From Sphingobacterium daejeonense (GTDB lineage Bacteria; Bacteroidota; Bacteroidia; Sphingobacteriales; Sphingobacteriaceae), in assembly GCF_901472535.1 (NCBI RefSeq), contig NZ_LR590470.1:3782001-3846000 (forward strand): DNA of 64,000 nucleotides, in the 5' to 3' direction. The notes under the pieces were generated by a model. That model ran no database searches and was not told the origin of the DNA. It was given only the letters and a program-made list of their open reading frames with translations. Made by a program: the position numbers and the translations under genes. Position 1 is the first letter of the stretch, and each line of letters starts with the position of its first letter. This document shows, in pieces, positions 26,681 through 38,113 of the stretch.

Positions 26681-28621
26681 ATGTCAGGAGACCATAAGCA
26701 GAACCTTCAGCGCCTTAGCTGGTCAGGTTTATTAATCAGTTTAGGTATCATTTTCGGAGATATCGGAACCTCTCCCCTCTACGTTTTCAAAGCAATTTTT
26801 AACAAAGGTGAAATACAGGAAATCATGATCTATGGAGGTCTATCTTGTATTTTTTGGACCCTGACTCTTCAAACCACCATTAAGTACGTTATCATTACGC
26901 TTAATGCGGACAACAAAGGTGAAGGTGGTATTCTTTCTCTTTACTCCTTGGTCAGGAAAAGGGCAAAATGGCTAATCATCCCCGCCATCATTGGTGGAAG
27001 TACCTTGTTGGCAGACGGTATGATCACCCCTGCCATTACCATTTCTTCGGCCGTGGAAGGTATAGCCATTAAGAACCCCGGTTTTCCAACCATTCCGGTA
27101 GTTGTTCTGATCATCTCATTGCTTTTTGTCATACAACGGTTTGGGACCAATATCGTTGGGCGTGTATTTGGACCCTTAATGTTTATCTGGTTTTCAACCA
27201 TTGGGGTTTTAGGATTCTCTTACCTTCACCATTCACCCGAAATTTGGAAAGCTTTGAATCCGTATTACGCTTATGAGCTTCTAGCCAACTATCCAAACGC
27301 TTGGTTCATTATCGGTGCCATATTTCTGTGTACCACAGGTGCTGAGGCGCTTTACTCAGATATGGGACATTGTGGAAAGGCAAATATCAGAATCAGTTGG
27401 ATCTTTGTTAAACTGATGTTGATATTCAACTATTTTGGTCAAGGTGCATGGCTATTAGAACATGTAGGCACACAGATGGGTGAAATCAATCCATTCTACG
27501 CCATCATGCCAGATTGGTTTATTATCTGGGGGGTAACCATTGCAACTATTGCGGCAATTATTGCCAGTCAGGCCATGATTTCAGGTTCATTTACCCTTAT
27601 TGCGGAGGCAGTACGTTTAAATATTTGGCCGAAAGTTGCCATTAGATATCCTAGTGACCATAAAGGCCAGATTTACGTTCCTTCTGTGAACTTGATATTA
27701 TACTTGGGCTGTATGTTGATTATTTTGATCTTCAGGGAATCTAGCAACATGGAAGCTGCATATGGTCTTGCCATAAACTTAACTTTTATCATGACCACGA
27801 TACTGATGACCGTGTTTATGATCAGAAAGAGAATCAATCCATTCTTGATAGGTCTTTTTGCTACTGTCTACACTATAATCGAATTAGCTTTCTTAGTGGG
27901 TAACATCAGTAAAATTGCTCATGGTGGTTGGTTAACCTTACTATTGGCATTGACTCTATTTGTTGTGATGTACAGCTGGTATGGAGCAAGAAAAATCAAA
28001 AACAGCTTCGTTAAATTCATTAATATCCGAGATTACTTCCCTATTCTTTCTGAATTAAGTGAGGATAAAACCGTACCGTTATTTTCATCACATCTCGTTT
28101 ATTTAACGAGTGCCAATAACATCAATGAGGTGGAAGCGAAAATCACCTATTCCATCATCAATAAAAAACCAAAAAGAGCAGATGTATATTGGTTGGTGCA
28201 CGTTGATGTCATGGACAACCCGCACACAAGAGAATATAAAGTAACTCAGTTGATTCCAGGAAAGTTAATACGTATTGATTTTCACTTAGGATTTCGCGAA
28301 GAACAAAAGATCAGTCTTCTTTTCCGTAAGGTGGTAGAAGATATGGTTAAAAAAGGTGAAATTGATATTACGAGCAATTACGAAACCCTGAAAAAACACA
28401 ATATCCCTGGAGACTTTAACTTTGTAGTTCTTGAAAAGGTATTCTCGAAAACTCATTTCTTGAAATGGAATGAAAAGATAATCCTTGAAATCTATAAGAT
28501 ATTGAAGAAATTCAGTCTTTCCGAGGAAAAGGGATTTGGACTCGACAGTAGTTTTGTGACTTTGGAAAGAGTGCCATTAACCATACCGAATACGGAAGAA
28601 GTCAAACTGACTAGATTATAA
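26681..28621 (+). CDS. kup: KUP/HAK-family potassium transporter
   Basis: 646 residues, standard for bacterial Kup. About twelve transmembrane segments (residues 15-450) are followed by a cytoplasmic C-terminal domain (about 455-646). The family opening LGIIFGDIGTSPLYVFKAIF, SLYSLVRKRAKWLIIPAIIGGSTLLADGMITPAITISSAVEG and GAEALYSDMGHCGKANIRISW are all present. It imports K+ with H+ across the inner membrane. It stands alone with a strong hairpin directly after the stop codon. Frame intact. Confidence 0.96.
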   Translation: MSGDHKQNLQRLSWSGLLISLGIIFGDIGTSPLYVFKAIFNKGEIQEIMIYGGLSCIFWTLTLQTTIKYVIITLNADNKGEGGILSLYSLVRKRAKWLIIPAIIGGSTLLADGMITPAITISSAVEGIAIKNPGFPTIPVVVLIISLLFVIQRFGTNIVGRVFGPLMFIWFSTIGVLGFSYLHHSPEIWKALNPYYAYELLANYPNAWFIIGAIFLCTTGAEALYSDMGHCGKANIRISWIFVKLMLIFNYFGQGAWLLEHVGTQMGEINPFYAIMPDWFIIWGVTIATIAAIIASQAMISGSFTLIAEAVRLNIWPKVAIRYPSDHKGQIYVPSVNLILYLGCMLIILIFRESSNMEAAYGLAINLTFIMTTILMTVFMIRKRINPFLIGLFATVYTIIELAFLVGNISKIAHGGWLTLLLALTLFVVMYSWYGARKIKNSFVKFINIRDYFPILSELSEDKTVPLFSSHLVYLTSANNINEVEAKITYSIINKKPKRADVYWLVHVDVMDNPHTREYKVTQLIPGKLIRIDFHLGFREEQKISLLFRKVVEDMVKKGEIDITSNYETLKKHNIPGDFNFVVLEKVFSKTHFLKWNEKIILEIYKILKKFSLSEEKGFGLDSSFVTLERVPLTIPNTEEVKLTRL

Positions 28622-28662
28622 TAAACATAACAGGCTCGGAAAATCCGAGCCTGTTATGTTTA
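28622..28662 (+). terminator. Strong hairpin directly after kup
   Basis: A perfect 19-bp stem with an AAA loop begins one base after the stop codon. There is no T-run behind it, so it may protect the mRNA end from exonucleases rather than terminate by itself. Confidence 0.65.
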
Positions 28663-28777
28663 TAGACATTAGACATTAGACATAAGACATAAGACCTTTC
28701 TCTTGGCTATAATCTATAGTCTCTATTCTTTAGCCCCTAATCTATTGTTTATAGTTCCTTTACTATAGCCCCTAGCC
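28663..28777. repeat. Dispersed AGACATTAGACATAAG repeat cluster, copy near kup
   Basis: Tandem AGACATTAGACATAAGAC units at 28663-28695, then TCTATAGTCT/TATAGCCCCTAG units. The inverted counterpart (TGTCTAATGTCTAATG) stands at 28981-29032, on the other side of the MITE-like element. Confidence 0.55.
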
Positions 28778-28966
28778 CAATGTCATTAAGTTAAGAGAAA
28801 AATAAGGCCATACACTCCAAAAAACCCCATCGGGGTAAAATGCCGGAGGCATGAAATATCACTTAAATGCCATCGGCATGAAATATCTATAGAAATGAAA
28901 ATCGCCTCAAACAGCAACGCCGTAGGTGTGGCATGTTTGTTAAATTCCCTTAACTTAATGACATTG
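28778..28966. mobile_element. MITE-like element, 189 bp, 18-bp terminal inverted repeats, 9-bp target duplication
   Basis: The ends are perfect inverted repeats: CAATGTCATTAAGTTAAG at 28778-28795 and its complement at 28949-28966. Directly outside, CCCCTAGCC occurs on both sides (28769-28777 and 28967-28975), as expected of a target-site duplication. There is no ORF inside. The interior carries REP-like hairpins: ACCCC-ATC-GGGGT (28824), ATGCC-GGA-GGCAT (28840), ATGCC-ATC-GGCAT (28867), the last two both followed by GAAATATC, and ACGCC-GTA-GGTGT (28917). A transposase would have to be supplied in trans. Confidence 0.75.
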
Positions 28967-28980
28967 CCCCTAGCCTTTAG

Positions 28981-29032
28981 TGTATGTCTAATGTCTAATG
29001 TCTAATGTCTATTGTCTATCGTCTATCGTCTA
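28981..29032. repeat. Inverted copy of the AGACATTAG repeat cluster
   Basis: Tandem TGTCTAATG and TGTCTATCG units, the reverse complement of the cluster at 28663. They end next to the stop of the permease gene at 29038. Confidence 0.6.
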
Positions 29033-29037
29033 ATTTA

Positions 29038-30726
29038 CTAATCTTCTCTCGTTCTCAGCTTCGAATGTTTGTATCCATATCCAAAATAGATCACTAATCC
29101 AGCGATCAGCCACAGGATAAAGATAATCCAGTTGCTGGCACCCAATTCTGACATCAGATATAAGTTGATTAAAATCCCCATAACCGGCAGCAAGGAGAAA
29201 TTGTATTTAAAGCTCATCACACTCAGAACCAACCAAGCTAACCAAAACACTATAACCAACGATTTATGCAGCAATATAGCCGATGATCCCATGCTCATCC
29301 AATCAGAAATAGATTCTCCACTGAAACGAATTGCCAGAACCAATCCTATAATCAAACTAATGCCTACAATATATTTACCGTTGATGTAAGGAACTTTGAA
29401 TTTAGACTTCTTTGATATACCAGAATAATCCATATACAGCACTCCGCAGCACACTAAAATAAATGCAAAGAATGTACCTACGGAAGTTAAATCGACAAAG
29501 AAATCCATTTTAAAAAACAATGCTGGAATAGCGACAACAATACCGGTAACTATAGTTGCAAATGATGGAGTTTTATATTTTGGATGGATAGTTGCAAACT
29601 TTTTCCAAAGCAGTCCGTCCCTACTCATGGTCATCCAAATCCTTGGTTGTGCCAATTGGAAGACTAACAATGCACTCGTAATAGCTATCACGGAAGTTAC
29701 AGAAATAATTCCGGCCATATGGTCAAACCCTACATACTCGAATACATAAGCCAATGGATCCTTTACGTTCAGTTCTTTATAATTCACCATACCGGTTAAT
29801 ACCAATGTAATGGCCACATACAATACAGCACAAATCAACAAACAATAAATCATTGCTTTTGGCAAATCACGTTGTGGATTTTTACATTCTTCAGCCGTTG
29901 TAGATATGGAGTCAAAACCAATAAATGCAAAGAATACCGCGGCTACCCCACTCATCACACCTCCAATCCCATTCGGTGCAAATGGCACCCAGTTTTCAGG
30001 TTTAACAAAGAATATACCGCCTATAATCACGGCCAAAATAATCCCTATTTTGATTAATACCATGATATTGCTGGCGCGCCTAGATTCCTTGATCCCTATA
30101 TAAACCAACCAGGTAACAAAGAATGTTATCAATCCAGCAGGGATATCGAGGATGATTGGAATATCTAGAATTCTAGGAGCAGATTGATAAGCTTCTAATG
30201 CAACTTTATCAATTTTCTCCATGTTTTCTATCCCTACTTCTAGGAATTTTTGTTGAGCATCTAGGGCATAACCTGGTGCCATTGTCATCCATTTGGGCAG
30301 ATGTATCCCAAATCCTTCGAGCATGGAAACAAAATATTGTGACCATGAAATTGCAACTACCATATTGGAAACTGCGTATTCGAGGACGAGTGCCCATCCT
30401 ATGATCCATGCGAACAATTCACCGAATGCTACATATGCATAGGTATAAGCACTTCCAGATACAGGTACTGTACTGGCGAATTGCGCATATGAAAGTGCTG
30501 TAAACACACAAGCAAAAGCAACAAAAACAAAGAGTAGAGACACTGCCGGGCCGCCGTTATAACTTGCAAGACCTATGGTGCTGAAAATTCCAGCGCCCAC
30601 GATGGCAGCTATACCAAGGGACACTAAATCCCGTACTCCTAAAATTTTTGCTAATCCAGAACCGCCATGTTCAGCGTCTGAAAGAATCTGATCTACGCTT
30701 TTCTTTCGGAAAAGTCTATTAGCCAT
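29038..30726 (-). CDS. APC-superfamily amino-acid permease (cationic amino acid transporter type)
   Basis: 562 residues with about twelve to fourteen hydrophobic segments in the inner membrane. The start MANRLFRKKSVDQILSDAE leads into the conserved LGVRDLVSLGIAAIVGAGIFSTIG substrate motif. GFDSISTTAEECKNPQRDLPKAMIY is also characteristic of the CAT group. An unusually long loop (about 140-195) lies between two helices. The exact substrate cannot be read from the sequence. Frame intact; the gene stands alone. Confidence 0.9.
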   Translation of the reverse strand: MANRLFRKKSVDQILSDAEHGGSGLAKILGVRDLVSLGIAAIVGAGIFSTIGLASYNGGPAVSLLFVFVAFACVFTALSYAQFASTVPVSGSAYTYAYVAFGELFAWIIGWALVLEYAVSNMVVAISWSQYFVSMLEGFGIHLPKWMTMAPGYALDAQQKFLEVGIENMEKIDKVALEAYQSAPRILDIPIILDIPAGLITFFVTWLVYIGIKESRRASNIMVLIKIGIILAVIIGGIFFVKPENWVPFAPNGIGGVMSGVAAVFFAFIGFDSISTTAEECKNPQRDLPKAMIYCLLICAVLYVAITLVLTGMVNYKELNVKDPLAYVFEYVGFDHMAGIISVTSVIAITSALLVFQLAQPRIWMTMSRDGLLWKKFATIHPKYKTPSFATIVTGIVVAIPALFFKMDFFVDLTSVGTFFAFILVCCGVLYMDYSGISKKSKFKVPYINGKYIVGISLIIGLVLAIRFSGESISDWMSMGSSAILLHKSLVIVFWLAWLVLSVMSFKYNFSLLPVMGILINLYLMSELGASNWIIFILWLIAGLVIYFGYGYKHSKLRTRED

Positions 30727-30767
30727 ATTTAGTTAATTTATTGGACAAGTAACAAAAGTGAAAAAAA

Positions 30768-31457
30768 TTATGACAAATACATTAAGTTATCATGAATATA
30801 TGTGTAGATATCTTTAAAATCCCGCATCTCTACATCACAATAAGATACCAACACATCGGTTAATTTTTCATGAATTCCTTCGGGTGTATCGAAAGTCCAT
30901 ACTCTTTTCGAAATGTTTATAAGTGGTTTTGATATTTCATTCAGATCTTTATAATTCGCAATATAGCGCCATTCCAAGAACTTATCGTAAAAGGCCATGA
31001 ATCCATCGATGTCTTCAACACCAATAGTTTTGAGGTAGCCCTTCAGTATTGGTCGGTTAATGTTTTCCAGATGTTCATAGAGACGAGCTACATTGACCAA
31101 CTGATGTTTTATCAGCAAATGGTCAAGCATAAGTTCCACGGCTATATGTGCCATGAAAGTTCCACGAATAGGCGTACCTTCCAAAACTGGGTCTAATTTT
31201 CTCTTTAGATGGTGGCAATGTGAGATAAAAAACTCACTGCTATGGAAGAGTTTATCTACTTCGACATGTCGGTACCATCCTTCGGAAATTTCCATGCTCA
31301 AGGGATGAGCAAAGAGTTGTTCTTCGAATCTTTGGGGATGGAAGACATAGGATTTATCTACATTTTTCAATAAGTCTGGCAGCAACGAACCCAATACTCT
31401 TTCGGGAACAGTAGCAAACCTTTCAAAATAAAAATGAGAAAGAAAATTCATCCGCAA
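30768..31457 (-). CDS. Acyl-carrier-protein phosphodiesterase-like (AcpH/DUF479) protein
   Basis: 229 residues. The N-terminus MNFLSHFYFERFATVPERVLGSLLPDLLK resembles the AcpH family, whose members remove the phosphopantetheine arm from ACP, including the conserved Asp in LLPDLL. Further His/Asp-rich helices (YRHVEVDKLFHSS, GTFMAHIAVELMLDHLLIK) fit the HD-like all-alpha fold. Activity as an ACP phosphodiesterase is inferred from family resemblance; many members are untested. The start could be the second Met at 31451. Frame intact; divergent from tyrS. Confidence 0.75.
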   Translation of the reverse strand: MRMNFLSHFYFERFATVPERVLGSLLPDLLKNVDKSYVFHPQRFEEQLFAHPLSMEISEGWYRHVEVDKLFHSSEFFISHCHHLKRKLDPVLEGTPIRGTFMAHIAVELMLDHLLIKHQLVNVARLYEHLENINRPILKGYLKTIGVEDIDGFMAFYDKFLEWRYIANYKDLNEISKPLINISKRVWTFDTPEGIHEKLTDVLVSYCDVEMRDFKDIYTYIHDNLMYLS

Positions 31458-31497
31458 TTACTAATCATTAATATCTGAAAGATACAGTTTAATCTCG

Positions 31498-31505
31498 TAT
31501 CTTTG
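31498..31505 (+). promoter_or_regulatory. Candidate -7 element for tyrS
   Basis: TATCTTTG matches TAnnTTTG and lies 30 bp before the ATG at 31536. Confidence 0.5.
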
Positions 31506-31535
31506 CAACTTAAATAAAAATCTTAAGGGTATATT

Positions 31536-32821
<1,286 letters not shown>

Positions 32822-32843
32822 CAATATTCAAATCATAAAAAAA

Positions 32844-32859
32844 GCCTGTAGCAAAAAAT
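32844..32859 (+). terminator. Left half of the tyrS terminator, split by the IS element
   Basis: GCCTGTAGC (32844-32852), preceded by A7, pairs with GTTACAGGC at 34632-34640, which is followed by T8. Without the IS they form a standard hairpin with an A/T loop, 22 bp after tyrS. Confidence 0.75.
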
Positions 32860-34623
32860 GTGGGCACTGAAAAAGTCCCCTTTTAGAATGGGCTTAAAAA
32901 AGGAGTGGAAAACAACAGTTTTCTGCTCCTTTTTTCGTATCTTAAAGTAGGCTTTAACGGACATCAGGATGCTTTCTACCCAACAAAAAATTCAGTTCAG
33001 TTCCTATTCGGGATTGTACGATATCATTGTTCCAAAAGACAATCTACTTCGCAAAATCAACGATCTTATCGATTTCAGTTTCATACATGAGGAACTTTTT
33101 GGAGAAGTATTGCCAGACCAATGGGCGTACAGCAGAGAGCCCCATCAAGATGTTCAAGTACCTTCTGTTAAAGACGATCTACACCGTTTCGGATGTTGAT
33201 GTCGTTGATCGTTCCAGATATGACATGTCCTTTAAATACTTTCTGGAAATGGCCCCTGAGGAGGATGTGATCAATCCAAGTTCGCTCACCAAATTCCGTA
33301 AGCTACGGTTAAAGGACATGGACCTGTTGAACCTGTTGATCAATAAGACCGTAACGATCGCTCTTGAAAAGGGTATTATAAAATCAAGGTCCATCATCGT
33401 AGATGCCACACATACCCATTCCAGATCGAACCCATACACAGCACAGGGAGTGCTAAAGGAACGATCCAAGCTGTTGAGGAAAGCAATATATCAGATCGAT
33501 GAGGACTACAAAGGGCGCCTACCACAAAAGAACGAGTCCAACGACCTGGACCAAGAGCTTGCCTATTGCAGGGAATTACAGAGAGTGCTGGATCAGGATC
33601 AATCTATCAGTGAAATACCGGCTGTAAAAGAGAAGTTGAACCTGTTGAAAGAAACCATCGAGGACACAAAGGAATACTATCTGCTCTCAAAAGATGGTGA
33701 AGCCAGACTTGGACATAAATCAATGGACAGTAGTTTCTTTGGCTATAAAACACATCTGGCAATGACCGAGGAACGCATCATCACAGCAGCGGTCGTTACT
33801 ACAGGCGAGAAAGGTGATGGTCCGGAACTGCCCCGATTATTGGAGATCAGCCAGCAGAATGGAATGGAAGTGGACACGATTATAGGCGATGCCGCATATT
33901 CTGGAAAGGACAATCTACGGCTGGCAAAAGAACAGAACATTGATATCATCGCTAAATTGAAACCGGCAGTCAGCCAGGGATCCAGGAAAGAAAGCGATCA
34001 CTTTCACTACAATAAAGATGCGGGGATGTTTGTCTGTCCGGCTGGCCATCTAGCAATCCGGAAGGCCCGTCAGGGCAAAAAGAACATAGGTAAAAATCAA
34101 GCAGACACGTATTACTTCGATGTGGATAGATGTAAGGTTTGCCCTCTCAGGGAAGGATGTTATAAGGATGGGTCAAAAACAAAGACCTATTCGATAACCA
34201 TTAAATCCGAACTCCATAAAGAGGCAGATGGCTTTCCAGCAAACCTATCATTACCGGAGCAAGTCTAAGGAAAGGTATAAGATCGAGGCAAAGAACAGTG
34301 AGCTCAAGAATGTCCATGGTTATGGAAGAGCAGATTCCTATGGCATCCAAAATATGGAAATGCAGGGTGCAATGGCCATCTTCACGGTAAACTTGAAAAG
34401 AATCCTGAAATTGATCTAAAAAGGAGGAATATTACCTCAAAATCAATGGATTTGAGATTCTGAAAGCCTAAATAGCCACTCATGGTCGATTAAACCTTCA
34501 ATAAAACCATTAAAAAACAAATTTTCAGAAATCCCTAGAACAAAAATGACCGAGTAAGATAAATCCTGTACTCAGTCATTTCTTTAAATCTCATTAAAAA
34601 GTTGAGACTTTTTCAGTGCCCTC
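32860..34623 (+). mobile_element. IS1182-like insertion sequence inserted in the tyrS terminator loop
   Basis: The ends are 18-bp inverted repeats GTGGGCACTGAAAAAGTC (32860-32877) and GAGGGCACTGAAAAAGTC (complement of 34606-34623), one mismatch. CAAAAAAT lies directly outside both ends (32852-32859 and 34624-34631) as a probable 8-bp target duplication. The next two bases also match on the right, so the exact boundary could shift by 2 bp. The 1764-bp element carries one transposase gene. Joining the flanks regenerates the terminator of tyrS. Confidence 0.85.
32969..34419 (+). CDS. IS1182-family transposase (two frameshifts)
   Basis: 482 residues after correction. The N-terminal DUF772 region (INDLIDFSFI, MFKYLLLKTIYTVSDVDVV) is followed by the DDE catalytic core: Asp in SIIVDATHTHS, Asp in IIGDAAYSG and Glu in RYKIEAKNSELK. 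A four-cysteine zinc-ribbon-like segment (FVCPAGH, CKVCPLREGC) lies between the last two, usual for the DUF4277/IS1182 group. Breaks lie near 33100 (one extra base in TTTTTGG) and near 34240 (AGAGG instead of AGAG). The same kind of indel hits housekeeping genes around it, so the element may well be active. Confidence 0.9.
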
Positions 34624-34631
34624 CAAAAAAT

Positions 34632-34648
34632 GTTACAGGCTTTTTTTT
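34632..34648 (+). terminator. Right half of the tyrS terminator
   Basis: GTTACAGGC followed by T8; partner of the sequence at 32844-32852. Confidence 0.7.
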
Positions 34649-34661
34649 ATGGCTATTCAAG

Positions 34662-35368
34662 TTATTTATTTTCTATGATTTTATATTTTACTTCTCGTTT
34701 TGATGTTTCCTTATTGATATCCGTATAGAAAACAATGGTATTGATCGATTGGTCATCACCATCAAACTCAAACTTTACAGCTTCATATTTACCGTCTGTT
34801 GATGATAAATTAAAAGTTATTTTTTCATTGGATGCATATTCTTTATAAGCTAATACTCTTTCTTTAAAATCATAGGATTCTTGTGAGTTCAAATAGTTAT
34901 AACTTAATTTAAGATTTCCTTCCGAAACTAAATTAACTACTCTCACTTTCTGCTTTCCATTTGCAGGTTTAATAAAATCATCCTCCGCAGTCATAACAGT
35001 AGCATTTAATTGACCATAAAAGAAGATGCTATAAAATTTAGAAGCAACTGTTTTTATTCCCCCTTTGTAATAAATATGGCCTTTCGGACTAATGAGACTT
35101 AATTTTCTATCGCCTGGAAAAATTGTTCTAGGATTTAAATAACCTCCAGTTTGAAAATTCTCATCTGTTCTGTTGATGACTTTATCATCTACCAATAACT
35201 GTAGGTTTTCAGTGCCTTCGATAGCATTAAATGCGGAAATTCCAGCAAAATCTTGTTGGTTAAGTTCTTCCAGGTGAACCATTTAACTCGTCTTTTGAGC
35301 AGCCAACAAACCAGGATTGTCATGAAAAGAAAAACAGTGACAAGCAAATTTTTATTTAATCGATTCAT
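34662..35368 (-). CDS. DUF4397-like lipoprotein (two frameshifts in the N-terminus)
   Basis: About 235 residues. Reading through two breaks (near 35320 and 35275) gives MNRLNKNLLVTVFLFM, then a lipobox ending GCSKDELNGS, and then the main frame ELNQQDFAGISAFNAIEGTENLQLLVDD. The two related beta-rich modules, FNAIEGTENLQLLVDDKVI and KVRVVNLVSEGNLKLSYN, resemble the paired DUF4397 repeats of Bacteroidota surface lipoproteins. Function is unknown. It is divergent from ftsK and convergent with tyrS/IS. Confidence 0.7.
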
Positions 35369-35509
35369 TCTTGTATTATATTCTTTATATTCAAAGATAC
35401 AACGAAATTGGAAAGCTTATTGCTACAGTAAAAGAGAATTCAAATCAAGGAAGACTAACATTCTCTCATTTTTTTTTAAGTTTGTAGTAACGAAAATCAC
35501 GTCATATTA

Positions 35510-38113
35510 ATGGCTAAATTAAATACATTTAAAAACGGTAGCAGCACGACTGGGACTAAAAAGGCGAAAAACACTACCATTTCATATCAAAAAAAGGGTT
35601 AAAACCAAGTCCTTTGACCAATTCAATTTTTCTGAAGGTCAAAGAAAGGCTTTGAAAATATTAGGTTTATTTCTTTTATTACTTTCTGGATTATTTACAG
35701 TTGCATTTGTTTCTATTTATTCACGTGCAGACAGATCAAAGTTATATTGCCCAAAGTAATGGTGGTTGGAGCACTTTATTGCAAACTTCCTCAGAAATAA
35801 ATGATGAAACTATCGACACCCCCATTGTTCAAAATAAATTGGGAAAATTTGGTGCTTTATTAGCTAATCAATTTATTTATGAGTGGTTCGGGGTAGCGTC
35901 CTTTCTATTTATCCTGATCCTATTTGTTATTGGCTATAAATTCCTTTATAAAAGATCTCTCCTGCCTGTCTGGAAAACGGTATTATATTCTTTAATATCC
36001 ATCATTATCCTTTCGGTAACTTTAGGATTTGCACAAGACTTTATTTCTAATACACCTCATATCCTTGAAGGGAAATTTGGATTTTGGACCAATCAAATTC
36101 TTAAGAATCAAATCGGAACTGTTGGTACCGGCGGTTTATTGGTGTTCGTATTTTTAACGGCATTGGTGTTGCTTTACAATTACGACCTTAAATTCTCGTT
36201 CCAATCTAAAAAAGTAGATGATGAGGATGAGGAATATGAAGAGGATGAAACCAATTATACGACTGTAAACAACAAAATAAGGCAAAACCACCAACAAACT
36301 GTTGATTCAGATACCTACTCTATTCCTGAAGATGAGGAAGATGAGGTGGGCACAATGGAATTAAAAGCTGAAGAGGAAGGAAGAGGACAATACGGTTTCA
36401 CTTCCTTTAAATGTTAATACTATTAACCCAAACACAAATTTCATTGAGAATCAAGAGAAGGAAATCGAATTGAGTATCGATCCTCCTCCTGTTCCTGAAA
36501 AACGCACAGAAGTAGCGCCAGAGCCGGCATTAACGGTAGAGAAAGTCATTGAAGAAAAACCAATTTCTGCAAATGATTTGGTGGAAAAATTTGGAGAATA
36601 CGATCCTAAGCTTGATCTATCAGGTTATCAATATCCAGGATTGGATTTATTGAAAGACTATGGAACTGGCAAAATCACGATCAATCAACAAGAATTGGAG
36701 GCCAACAAGAACAAAATTGTTGAGACCCTTAGAAACTATAGTATTGAAATCGAACATATCAAGGCGACCATAGGTCCGACTGTGACGTTATATGAGATTA
36801 TCCCAAAACCAGGGGTTCGTATTTCAAAGATCAAGAATTTGGAAGATGATATTGCCTTAAGCTTAGCAGCCTTAGGAATCCGTATTATTTGCTCCTATGC
36901 CTGGTAAGGGGACTATCGGTATTGAAGTTCCAAACTCAAGTCCTGAAATGGTTTCGATGAAGTCCATTTTAGCGACTGAGAAATATCAAAAATCGGATAT
37001 GGATTTGCCTATTGCATTAGGAAAGACCATTTCGAATGAAGTCTTCATTGCCGATTTGGCAAAAATGCCTCACTTACTAGTTGCTGGTGCTACCGGTCAA
37101 GGTAAGTCAGTAGGTATTAATGCTATTCTTACCTCATTACTTTACAAAAAACACCCGGCAGAATTAAAGTTTTGTCTTGGTTGACCCTAAGAAAGTAGAA
37201 TTATCTTTATTTAAGAAGATTGAAAGACATTTCTTTGGCGAAACTACCGAATGAAGATGAACCAATTATTACGGATACAAAGAAAGTAGTAAATACCTTA
37301 AATTCCCTTTGTATTGAGATGGATCAACGATATGATCTATTAAAAAATGCTCAAGTAAGGAATTTAAAAGAATATAATGCAAAATTTATCAATCGCAGAT
37401 TAAACCCTGAGGAGGGTCATCGATTCTTACCATTTATAGTTCTTATAATTGATGAGTTTGCCGATTTGATCATGACAGCAGGTAAGGAGATTGAAACTCC
37501 GATTGCTCGTCTTGCACAATTAGCCCGTGCCATTGGTATTCACTTGGTCATTGCAACCCAAAGACCATCTGTGAATGTTATCACTGGTTCGATTAAAGCT
37601 AACTTCCCTGCACGACTTGCCTTTAGGGTTCTTTCGAAAACTGACTCCAGAACAATTTTGGACAGCGGTGGTGCCGATCAATTGATTGGTCGAGGTGACA
37701 TGTTGCTTTCAACAGGTAGCGACCTGACCCGTATCCAATGTGCTTTTGTAGACACACCAGAAGTGGATGAGATTTCTGACTTCATCGGTTCGCAGCGAGG
37801 ATATCCTTCAGCCCACCTATTGCCAGAATATGTGGATGAAAATGGTGAAGGTTCAGGACTAGCGGATTTCGATCTTGCCGATAGAGATCAGTTGTTTGAA
37901 GAAGCTGCAAGGTTAATCGTTATGCATCAACAAGGCTCAACATCATTAATTCAGCGCAAATTAAAATTAGGTTATAACCGCGCTGGAAGAATCATCGATC
38001 AATTGGAAGCTGCAGGTATTGTAGGTCCTTTTGAAGGCAGTAAGGCACGCGAAGTGCTCTATCCTGATGAGTATTCATTGGAACAGTATTTGGAAACATT
38101 AAGAAAAGATTAA
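35510..38113 (+). CDS. ftsK: DNA translocase FtsK/SpoIIIE family (about six frameshifts)
   Basis: About 867 residues when joined. It pumps chromosome ends through the closing division septum and activates XerCD recombination at dif. The order is a short basic N-terminus (MAKLNTFKNGSS), four membrane segments (about 50-220), an acidic linker (VDDEDEEYEEDETNYT), the alpha domain, the motor domain with Walker A AGATGQGKSVG and Walker B IVLIIDEFADLIMTAG, and the gamma winged helix (STSLIQRKLKLGYNRAGRIIDQLEAAGIVG). Breaks lie near 35600, 35715, 36410, 36895, 37180 and 37215. All domains are otherwise complete, so these look like read errors. It overlaps lolA by one base (TAATG), implying translational coupling. 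Confidence 0.92.

Noticed and set aside
32969..34419. Calling the IS transposase a dead pseudogene
   Set aside because: Its two shifts are of the same kind as those in essential genes, and all DDE residues are present; likely read error.
35510..38113. Programmed frameshifting in ftsK or tyrS
   Set aside because: Breaks are many, at different places, and lack slippery heptamer plus structure; the same type of indel is seen across unrelated genes.
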